A stretch of DNA of 11,083 bases from contig DCHW01000061.1 in NCBI GenBank assembly GCA_002314935.1, positions 1-11,083 on the forward strand, written 5' to 3'. The notes under the pieces are model-generated. The model worked only from the letters and a program-made list of their open reading frames with translations, did not search any database and was not told the DNA's origin. Both the position numbers and the translations under genes were made by a program. The number at the start of each line of letters is the position of its first letter. Positions within the stretch are counted from its first letter, which is position 1. Source of the stretch: Clostridiales bacterium UBA1742 (GTDB lineage Bacteria; Bacillota; Clostridia; TANB77; CAG-508). Shown here piece after piece: positions 1-5,961 of the stretch.

Positions 1-40
1 TCCCCGAAAAAAATTGACACTATCTCAAAGGTAATAAAAT

Positions 41-69
41 TTGCAATATAAAATAAAATGTAGTATAAT
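41..69 (+). promoter_or_regulatory. Promoter of the glycosyltransferase gene
   Basis: TTGCAA at 41-46 and a perfect TATAAT at 64-69 are separated by 17 bp. The start codon lies 46 bp downstream, which leaves a short leader carrying the AGAGG ribosome binding site. A second TTGACA at 14-19 has no well-spaced -10 box. Confidence 0.65.
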
Positions 70-115
70 AGTTATGTTTGATTAAAAATAATATATAAAA
101 AAGAGGTAAAAAAAT

Positions 116-1345
116 ATGGAATATTTATACATCCTTCAACAAGCGTTGGTTTGGATTATAACAATATTTTGGATTTATAACATAGCAATAAGTGTTTGTT
201 CTTTAATAAAATTAAAGGATAAACCTATGCTTGTTAATAAAAACCACAAATTTATGGCATTAATACCTGCACACAATGAAGCAAAAGTAGTAGCAAACTT
301 AGTAGAAAGTTTAAAAAATCAAAAATATCCTAAAGAACTATTGGATATATATGTAATTGCAGATAATTGCACAGATAATACGGCACAAGTGGCACGTGAA
401 GCTGGGGCTATTGTATATGAAAGATTTGATCCTGAAAAGAAAACAAAAGGTTTTGCAATGCAATGGTTTTTAAATAAAATGAATGAAAAGAATGCAGATT
501 ATGATGCAATGTGTGTATTTGATGCAGATAATGTGGTAATGCCAGAATTTATTATGAATATGAATAAAAAACTATGTCAAGGTGAAGAAGTTGTTCAAGG
601 ATATAGAGACATTAAGAACCCTACTGATTCATGGATTTCTGCAGGATATGCTTTATTCTATTGGACAATGCACAGATTTTATCATTTAGCAAGATATAAC
701 ATAGGTCTTTCGCCATTATTAAATGGAACAGGATTTATGGTAAAATATGATTTGCTTAAAGAAAAAGGTTGGAACACTAAAACATTAACAGAAGATATAG
801 AGTTCTCTTTAATCAATATATCTCAAGGTAGAAAATTAGGATGGGCAACAGATGCTATTGTATTTGATGAACAACCAGTAGAGTACAAACAATCTTGGAA
901 TCAAAGAATGAGATGGTCTGTAGGACATATACAATGTGTTAAATATTATTTTAAAGATTTGGCTAAAGGTGTAAAAGAACATAAAACATTAATGAATTTT
1001 GATGGATTACTTTATTTAATGGGAATGCCAATGATGTTAATTACATTTTTATTATTATTTGTAAATTTAGCTATGTATATGGGAAATGGAATGACCACAC
1101 TAGAATTAATAATAAATTATGGAAGATACATAGGAGCAACATTCATTTTACCACCACTTTCAGCAGTTTTAATAATGCTTTTAGATAAAAGACCTATAAA
1201 GCCAATGGTCAAAGGAATTCTTTGTTATCCATTATTCTTAGGTTCATGGATTTTAATAAATGTAAAAGCATTAATTAAACCAGATACAACATGGACTAAA
1301 ATTGAACATACTAGAAGTATTAAAGTTGATGAATTATCAAATTAA
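116..1345 (+). CDS. Membrane-anchored family 2 glycosyltransferase (processive-type)
   Basis: A 409-residue GT-A fold (GT2) glycosyltransferase that should transfer a sugar from a nucleotide-sugar at the cytoplasmic face of the membrane. A hydrophobic segment at about residues 10-31 is followed by the catalytic domain (about 45-275). The domain shows an IPAHNE start, D83 in IADN, the metal-binding DAD at 136-138, the TED acid at 225-227 and a QRMRW motif at 263-267. The last is the Q-x-x-R-W signature of processive synthases such as cellulose, hyaluronan and poly-GlcNAc synthases. Three membrane segments follow at about 300-322, 338-356 and 366-384. Start ATG 116 is preceded by AGAGG at 102-106. 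It appears monocistronic, closed by the terminator at 1349-1392. No export or modification partner lies nearby, so the sugar and product (polysaccharide or glycolipid) cannot be named. The family assignment is secure. Confidence 0.9.
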   Translation: MEYLYILQQALVWIITIFWIYNIAISVCSLIKLKDKPMLVNKNHKFMALIPAHNEAKVVANLVESLKNQKYPKELLDIYVIADNCTDNTAQVAREAGAIVYERFDPEKKTKGFAMQWFLNKMNEKNADYDAMCVFDADNVVMPEFIMNMNKKLCQGEEVVQGYRDIKNPTDSWISAGYALFYWTMHRFYHLARYNIGLSPLLNGTGFMVKYDLLKEKGWNTKTLTEDIEFSLINISQGRKLGWATDAIVFDEQPVEYKQSWNQRMRWSVGHIQCVKYYFKDLAKGVKEHKTLMNFDGLLYLMGMPMMLITFLLLFVNLAMYMGNGMTTLELIINYGRYIGATFILPPLSAVLIMLLDKRPIKPMVKGILCYPLFLGSWILINVKALIKPDTTWTKIEHTRSIKVDELSN

Positions 1346-1348
1346 ATA

Positions 1349-1392
1349 AAAAGTAAAAAAGGAACATTAAAAAATGTTCCTTTTTTACTTTT
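1349..1392. terminator. Bidirectional intrinsic terminator between convergent genes
   Basis: A perfect 20-bp stem (1349-1368 with 1373-1392) encloses a 4-nt AAAA loop. The GGAACATT/AATGTTCC core is flanked by A-runs on one side and T-runs on the other, so it can end both the rightward glycosyltransferase transcript and the leftward udk transcript. Confidence 0.93.
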
Positions 1393-1404
1393 AAAAATGA
1401 GTAA

Positions 1405-2021
1405 TTATAAAATACTTCTAATTTTTTCAATAATCATATTTAATGCAACGTGATTATATCCACCTTCTGGTACAATTATATCAGCATGTTTTTTGCTAGG
1501 TTCTACAAATTCTTCATGCATTGGCTTTACTGTGGCTGAGTATTGAGAAATTACAGAATCTAAACTGCGCCCTCTTTCATTCATGTCACGAACAAGTCTT
1601 CTTATTAATCTAATATCTGCATCTGTATCAACAAATATTTTAATATCCATCATATCTCTTAATTCTTTATTTTCAAATATAAGTATTCCATCTACTAAGA
1701 TAACTTTTTTAGGAACAACAGTGACTGTTTCTTTTTCTCTTTGATGATCTACAAAAGAGTAGGTTGGTCTTTCTATTTCTTTTCCTTGCTTTAATAATTT
1801 TAAATGTTCAATAAGTAAATCAGTATCAAAAGCATCTGGATGATCAAAATTTAATTTTTGTCTTTCTTCGAAAGTTAAGTCTTCGTGATTTTTATAATAA
1901 TAATCATGTGAAAGTGTTGTAATATTATTTTTAAATTCTTTTCTTATGTTATCTGCTAAGGTACTTTTTCCGAGAGCCAGTGCCGGCCTGCAATACCTAT
2001 AATAATTGGATTTAATTCCAT
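1405..2021 (-). CDS. udk: Uridine kinase, frame interrupted by two extra C bases in the Walker A motif
   Basis: Uridine/cytidine kinase phosphorylates these nucleosides in pyrimidine salvage. ATG 2021-2019 is preceded by GGAGGT (2033-2028). The first codons give MELNPIIIGIAG, then the frame shifts: read straight, it stops after about 21 codons. Skipping the C at 1985 and the C at 1972 restores GIAGGTGSGKSTLAD, a textbook Walker A, and a 204-residue protein of normal Udk length. Downstream family landmarks are intact: HDYYY, FDHPDAFD, RPTYSF, ILVDGILIF and ERGRSLDSVISQY. An ATG farther upstream (2091) opens the downstream frame but gives a non-homologous N-terminus without a P-loop, so I reject it. 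The glycine codons around the break are GGC three times, unlike the GGA/GGT of the rest. Family identity is certain. Whether a functional protein is made depends on recoding or on the base calls being wrong. Confidence 0.88.
1970..1986 (-). other. Double +1 frame break in the udk P-loop (two CGG codons)
   Basis: Reading on the minus strand from the start codon, in-frame GGC is followed by CGG at 1985-1983. Skipping its C gives GGC-ACT-GGC-TCT, after which the next in-frame codon is CGG at 1972-1970. Skipping that C gives GGA-AAA-AGT. Both skips are needed to build GGTGSGKS. Confidence 0.85.
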
Positions 2022-2049
2022 AGCTATACCTCCAAAATATATTACGTAT

Positions 2050-2078
2050 ATTGTAAAATATTTTTAGACTAAAAGCAA
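2050..2078 (-). promoter_or_regulatory. Promoter of udk
   Basis: On the minus strand, TTGCTT (2078-2073) and TACAAT (2055-2050) are spaced by 17 bp. They sit just upstream of the GGAGGT ribosome binding site at 2033-2028. Confidence 0.6.
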
Positions 2079-2100
2079 TATAAAATGACAAAAAATCCTA

Positions 2101-2129
2101 TTGTAAAATTAAAAATGTTATGTTAAATT
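2101..2129 (+). promoter_or_regulatory. Possible promoter of the DUF120 gene
   Basis: TTGTAA (2101-2106) and TAAATT (2124-2129) are 17 bp apart, and a TGT just before the -10 acts as an extended element. The region is so AT-rich that the match is only moderately convincing. It is divergent from the udk promoter. Confidence 0.4.
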
Positions 2130-2161
2130 TGTATATAAGAAATAAAAATGAAGGTGATATA

Positions 2162-2533
2162 ATGATTTTGGAAGGAAAAGTTAAAGCTGGGCTTGGAGAA
2201 GCAGCCTTTTGGGTAAAAAAAATAGAAAATATATTTTGCAATACATATAATATAAAATTATTTTCAGGAACTTTGAATTTAGAATTAAAAGAAGAATATA
2301 AAATAAATGAACCAGACTTGATAATAGAAGCTAAAGAATATGGAGGAACTGAAAAATTATTTATAAAAAAATGTATTGTTTATAATAGACAAGCATATAT
2401 AATAAGAACAGAAAAAAATCAAAGTTCATGTGGTGATCACAGTTTAAATATAATAGAAGTTGTATCTGATATAAAATTTAGAGAAAAATATAATTTATTA
2501 GATGACCAAAAAATCAAAATAGAGATTAATTAA
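2162..2533 (+). CDS. DUF120 protein, homologue of archaeal CTP-dependent riboflavin kinase
   Basis: A 123-residue protein matching the single-domain archaeal riboflavin kinase family (RibK, MJ0056 type), which makes FMN from riboflavin using CTP. Visible landmarks are GKVKAGLGEAAFWV at residues 5-18 (the G-x-G-x-A nucleotide-binding turn), FSGTLNLEL at 34-42, and a C-terminal LNIIEVVSDIKFREKYNLLDD segment, which corresponds to the archaeal stretch ending in a leucine-rich, D-D/G-D turn. I chose ATG 2162 because AAGGTGAT (2151-2158) stands at ideal spacing. An ATG at 2120 in the same frame adds 14 residues but has no ribosome binding site. Bacteria normally use the unrelated ATP-dependent RibF, so this is an unusual enzyme for the lineage. 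Activity is inferred from the family. No other riboflavin gene is nearby. Confidence 0.75.
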   Translation: MILEGKVKAGLGEAAFWVKKIENIFCNTYNIKLFSGTLNLELKEEYKINEPDLIIEAKEYGGTEKLFIKKCIVYNRQAYIIRTEKNQSSCGDHSLNIIEVVSDIKFREKYNLLDDQKIKIEIN

Positions 2534-2568
2534 ATATTAAAAAAATATAATTAAAAATTTTTAATATT
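2533..2568 (+). terminator. Weak AT-only hairpin after the DUF120 gene
   Basis: AATATTAAAAA (2533-2543) is the exact reverse complement of 2558-2568, with a 14-nt loop. There is no GC core, so termination strength is doubtful. It does separate this gene from the next promoter. Confidence 0.3.
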
Positions 2569-2572
2569 CCTA

Positions 2573-2601
2573 TGTACATGTGAAAAAAATAGGTATATAA
2601 T
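2573..2601 (+). promoter_or_regulatory. Promoter of the parvulin foldase gene
   Basis: A perfect TATAAT lies at 2596-2601, with a weak -35 (TGTACA, 2573-2578) 17 bp upstream. It gives a leader of about 60 nt to the start at 2671. Confidence 0.5.
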
Positions 2602-2670
2602 ACATACATATTTAAGTTTATTTTAAGGACTAAAATATAAAATTTTAAAAAAACTGAAAGGGAGTTGTTT

Positions 2671-3654
2671 ATGGAAGAGAATAAAAGCAAAAAGAAAATT
2701 GGAACAAATCAATTACTTATAATAGTTGCGATATCTGGAATCGTAATTGGTGCATTAATAATGTTTTTATTAAATATGTTTATATTTAATAAGGATAAGA
2801 CTGTAGCAAGTATAAAAGGATATAAGGTATCAAAAACAGATATTTATGATAAAATTAAATCTAGCTATGGCTTAAGTTATACATTAGAAGCAGTTGATAA
2901 TCAAATATTAAAAAAGAAATATACTTTAACAGATGATATGAAAAAAGAAATTGAAGAAGAAGCAGAAGGATATATAACTGCATATACATCATATGGTTAT
3001 GATGAAGCTGCTTTTTTAGAAATGTATGGATTTGCAAACAAAGATGAATTTATAGAAGATTTGAGCAATAATTATAGACAAGAACTTTATCTTTCTGATT
3101 ACATGGCTGAAATATTAGGAGAAGATGCAATAAAAGCATATTATGAAACTGATAGTGTATATGGAGATATTAATTGTAAACATTTATTAGTTGCAACATC
3201 AGATGAAGTTACATCTGAACAAGCAAAAGCACTTGCAACAACAATTATTTCCGAATTAAAAAATGGAAGTTCTTGGGATGAAGTAACGGAAAAATATGCT
3301 GATAAACTTACTGTAGAAGACTTAGGATATCAAGGAATGGATAATAATTTAGAATCAAGTTTTATGGATGCATTATTAGCAATGACAGATAATTCTTATT
3401 CAACAGAACCTGTAGAAACATCTTATGGATATCATGTAATATATAGACTTGATCAAAAAGAAAAACCATCTTATGAAAATGCAAAAAAAGATATAGTTTC
3501 TATTTTAGGTAGCGAATTGCAAGAAGAAGATAGTTATTTGTCATATAGAGCATTTATGAAGCTAGAAGAGGAATATGGTTTAAAAATTAAAGATAAAGAT
3601 TTGAAAAAACAATATGATGAGTTTAAAGAATCAATAAAATCAAGTGAAAACTAA
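2671..3654 (+). CDS. Membrane-anchored PrsA/SurA-like peptidyl-prolyl isomerase
   Basis: A 327-residue foldase that should help secreted proteins fold on the outer face of the membrane. A basic N-terminus (KSKKK) and one membrane segment (about residues 14-39) anchor it. An Asp/Glu-rich helical SurA-N-like region spans about 45-160. A parvulin (rotamase) domain at about 166-262 carries CKHLLV (H171), the FMDALLAM stretch and the YGYHVI end (H255). A charged helical tail follows. Unlike classical PrsA there is no lipobox cysteine, so it is anchored by the uncleaved helix. ATG 2671 is chosen over the TTG at 2665, because GAAAGGGAG (2656-2664) lies directly upstream and overlaps the TTG spacing. 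It has its own promoter and terminator. Fold assignment is firm, but substrates are unknown. Confidence 0.87.
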   Translation: MEENKSKKKIGTNQLLIIVAISGIVIGALIMFLLNMFIFNKDKTVASIKGYKVSKTDIYDKIKSSYGLSYTLEAVDNQILKKKYTLTDDMKKEIEEEAEGYITAYTSYGYDEAAFLEMYGFANKDEFIEDLSNNYRQELYLSDYMAEILGEDAIKAYYETDSVYGDINCKHLLVATSDEVTSEQAKALATTIISELKNGSSWDEVTEKYADKLTVEDLGYQGMDNNLESSFMDALLAMTDNSYSTEPVETSYGYHVIYRLDQKEKPSYENAKKDIVSILGSELQEEDSYLSYRAFMKLEEEYGLKIKDKDLKKQYDEFKESIKSSEN

Positions 3655-3677
3655 TAAAAGCATTAACAATATTATAT

Positions 3678-3716
3678 AAAAAATCAATAGGTAATTTTTA
3701 TCTATTGATTTTTTTA
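3678..3716 (+). terminator. Intrinsic terminator of the foldase gene
   Basis: A 13-bp stem (3678-3690 with 3702-3714; core ATCAATAG/CTATTGAT) encloses an 11-nt loop and runs into an uninterrupted T-run. Its right arm contains the -35 of the next promoter. Confidence 0.85.
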
Positions 3717-3732
3717 TTTTAAATGATATAAT
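3705..3732 (+). promoter_or_regulatory. Promoter of the P-loop/cmk/plsC operon
   Basis: TTGATT (3705-3710) and TATAAT (3727-3732) are 16 bp apart, and TGA immediately before the -10 forms an extended -10 element. The -35 lies inside the 3' arm of the preceding terminator. Confidence 0.6.
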
Positions 3733-3762
3733 TTATTAGAAAAATGTACTGGGAGAGATGAA

Positions 3763-4624
3763 ATGATAATAGATAAAATAATAGAAAATAAAATTAAAAC
3801 TTATGCATTTGTAGGCCCTTCTCGGAACAGGAAAAAGTTATAGAGCACAAATGGTTGCAAGTCAAAAAAATATTAAATTTTTAATTGATGATGGGTTGTT
3901 AATTAAAGAAAATGAAGTTATTGCAGGTGTTTCTGCTAAAAAAGCACCAACTAAAATTGAAACAGTAAAAAAAGCTTTGTTTAATAATAAAGAAGAAGCT
4001 GAAGAAATAAAAAAAGCATTTAGAAAATATAGACCAGAAAGTATTTTAATTTTAGGTACTTCAGATAATATGATAAAAAAAATAATTGAAAATCTGGGAT
4101 TACCTGATTTAACAGAAACAATATATATAACAGATGTTGCAACTGAAGAAGAAATGGCAGATGCAAAAAGAATGAGACAAACAGAAGGAAAACATGTAAT
4201 TCCTGTACCTACATTTGAAATAAAAAAAGATTTTTCTGGATTTATATTGGATCCACTACAAATTTTTAAATCTACAGGAAAAGATACAACACCATATATT
4301 TCTGAAAAATCTATTATTAGACCTACTTTTAGTTATTTAGGAAATTTTGTAATATCAGATACAGTATTTAGACAAATAATAGAATATTTAGCCAAAAAAA
4401 CAGATTCTATATATAAAATTGTAAGAATAAGAATAGATAAAATAGGGCAAGATGCGGGAGTATCAATTTATATGGAAGTTACATTAAATTATGGATATAA
4501 TATTTTAGAAGAACTTAAGATTTTTAAAAAGAAATGTAAAAAGGAAATTGAAAATTTAACAGCGATGAATGTTGAAGTGGTTGATATTATTGCTAAAAAT
4601 ATTCATATGTCTGAAGAAAATTAA
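3763..4624 (+). CDS. P-loop NTPase with C-terminal Asp23-like domain, frame interrupted by one extra C in Walker A
   Basis: Frame-corrected length is 286 residues. GGGAGAG (3751-3757) precedes ATG 3763, whose frame reads MIIDKIIENK...TYAFVGPS and then meets CGG at 3823-3825. Read straight, it stops at 3841-3843 after 26 codons. Skipping the C at 3823 gives GTGKSYRAQ and joins the long downstream frame, completing Walker A G-P-S-G-T-G-K-S at residues 18-25. Starting instead at ATG 3851 would yield a protein lacking its P-loop. The central part has ILILGTSDNM and the conserved VIPVPTFEIKKDFSGF...DPLQIF stretch. The last 80 residues (VRIRIDKIG...GVSIYMEVTLNYGYNI...EIENLTAMNVEVVDI) resemble the Asp23/Gls24 fold. 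The family recurs in Clostridia as an uncharacterised ATP-binding protein; its role is unknown. It is followed 20 bp later by cmk, so probably co-transcribed. Confidence 0.75.
3820..3826 (+). other. +1 frame break at CGG in the P-loop gene
   Basis: In-frame TCT (3820-3822) is followed by CGG (3823-3825). Skipping the C makes GGA, and the frame continues ACA-GGA-AAA-AGT. The eight bases TCTCGGAA are the same as at the second break in udk. Confidence 0.85.
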
Positions 4625-4644
4625 TAATAAAGGAGAGATAAAAT

Positions 4645-5310
4645 ATGTCATTTATAGTTGGAATAGATGGACCAGCAGGAAGTGGAAAAGGAACTGTTAC
4701 TAAAAAAATTTCAAATGTTTTGGGGTTAATTAATATTGACACTGGGAGCACATATAGATGTGTAGCATTAGAAGTTTTAAACCAGGGAGTAGAAATAATA
4801 GATAAAGAGAAAATAATTGAAATTGCAAAAAATATAAAAATAGATATAGAACATAACCAAGAAGGAGATAGAGTATTTTTAAACGGAATAGATGTTTCTA
4901 AAGAAATACGTTCTAAAGAAGTTACACAAATAGTATCTCCAATATCTTCTATAAAAGAAGTAAGAATTGCGATGGTCGAATTACAAAGAAAATTAGCCGA
5001 TGGAAAAGATATAATTATGGAAGGAAGAGATATTTGTACATATGTTTTTCCAAATGCAGATGTAAAAATTTATTTAGATGCAAGTTTAGAAGAAAGAGCA
5101 ACTAGAAGATTTAAAGAATGTCAAGAAAAAGGTATTCCAATGACTTATGATGAAATTATAGAAAATATTGCTAAAAGAGATGAAAATGATAAACATAAAG
5201 AAATTGGTTCGTTAATGGTTGCTGAGGATAGCATAGTAGTAGATACAACAAATTTAAGTATAGATGAAGTTGTAAACAAAATTATTGAAATTATTAAGGA
5301 GAAAAAATGA
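4645..5310 (+). CDS. cmk: Cytidylate kinase
   Basis: A 221-residue (d)CMP kinase that converts CMP and dCMP to the diphosphates in the cytoplasm, the usual family length. The P-loop G-P-A-G-S-G-K-G-T at residues 9-17 is intact, with no frame break. DTGSTYR at 32-38 is the nucleotide-monophosphate contact (usually DTGAMYR). EGRDICTYVFPNADVKIYLDA matches the CMP-kinase GRDIGT region with Cys in place of Gly. ERATRRFKE is the arginine-rich lid. AGGAGAG (4631-4637) precedes ATG 4645. It follows the P-loop gene by 20 bp and overlaps plsC by 4 bp (ATGA), so translation is probably coupled. Confidence is high. Confidence 0.95.
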   Translation: MSFIVGIDGPAGSGKGTVTKKISNVLGLINIDTGSTYRCVALEVLNQGVEIIDKEKIIEIAKNIKIDIEHNQEGDRVFLNGIDVSKEIRSKEVTQIVSPISSIKEVRIAMVELQRKLADGKDIIMEGRDICTYVFPNADVKIYLDASLEERATRRFKECQEKGIPMTYDEIIENIAKRDENDKHKEIGSLMVAEDSIVVDTTNLSIDEVVNKIIEIIKEKK

Positions 5311-5903
5311 AAAAAATTTTACACGCCATAGTTAAAGGTATTTATAAAATGTTTGCATTAATTACATATAGACCTAAAATAATTGGGAAAGAAAATATTC
5401 CAGATTATGGCGCAGCAATTATATGTCCAAATCATGTTCATGCTTTAGATTCAACAATTATTATTTCAAATACTAAGAGAAGAATAAATACTTTAGCAAA
5501 AGAAGAATTATTTAAAAATAGATTTTTTAGATGGATTGCAACATTATTTGGAATCTATCCAGTAAAGATAAACAGCAAATCAATGGAAAGTGTAAAGATA
5601 TCTTTGAAGCTTCTTAAAAACAATGAGTTGTTAATGATTTTTCCTGAAGGAACAAGAAACGGACTGGCAAAAGGTGTAAAACCAAAAGATGGAGCAATTA
5701 AAATAGCAATAAAGGCTAAAGTACCGATAATCCCTGTTGGTATAATTGGAGAGTTCAAACCGTTTAAAAAGGTATTTATTAAATTTGGAAAACCAATAGA
5801 TTTTTCAAAGTATGAAAGTGAAATAAATAATAAAGAAGTTCTAGAAAATTTAACAAATAATTTAATGAATGAAATTATAAAATTAAGAGATAAAAAAATA
5901 TAA
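5307..5903 (+). CDS. plsC: 1-acyl-sn-glycerol-3-phosphate acyltransferase
   Basis: A 198-residue acyltransferase that adds the second fatty acid to lysophosphatidic acid to give phosphatidic acid, at the membrane. The catalytic H-x4-D motif is NHVHALD (H43, D48). The substrate-binding FPEGTRNG is at 112-119, and VPIIPVGIIG at 139-148 is the fourth conserved block. A hydrophobic N-terminal stretch (about 5-20) may associate with the membrane. The start codon overlaps the cmk stop, and AAGGAG lies inside the end of cmk (5297-5302). A cmk-plsC pair is a common arrangement in Firmicutes. Confidence is high. Confidence 0.92.
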   Translation: MKKILHAIVKGIYKMFALITYRPKIIGKENIPDYGAAIICPNHVHALDSTIIISNTKRRINTLAKEELFKNRFFRWIATLFGIYPVKINSKSMESVKISLKLLKNNELLMIFPEGTRNGLAKGVKPKDGAIKIAIKAKVPIIPVGIIGEFKPFKKVFIKFGKPIDFSKYESEINNKEVLENLTNNLMNEIIKLRDKKI

Positions 5904-5910
5904 AAAGAAA

Positions 5911-5956
5911 TGTCCCCAATTTATTATGCAACTAAATGCATTAATAAATGGGGACA
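5911..5956 (-). terminator. Long GGGGACA hairpin, probable terminator of the leftward small gene
   Basis: The arms 5911-5930 and 5937-5956 are complementary except for two single-base bulges, with a 6-nt loop. Both ends carry TGTCCCC/GGGGACA. On the minus strand it is followed by TTTCTTTTTATATTTTTTT, as expected for termination of the 5983-6360 gene. On the plus strand no T-run follows, so it is a poor terminator for plsC. The unusual GC-rich ends could also mark a REP-like palindrome. Confidence 0.6.
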
Positions 5957-5961
5957 AATTG

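Noticed and set aside
2022..2091. Upstream ATG at 2091 giving a 228-residue leftward udk frame
   Set aside because: The added N-terminus is unlike any uridine kinase, lacks the P-loop, runs through the udk ribosome binding site and promoter, and has no ribosome binding site of its own.
5555..5758. 67-residue minus-strand frame inside plsC
   Set aside because: Antisense shadow of the acyltransferase motifs; no ribosome binding site.
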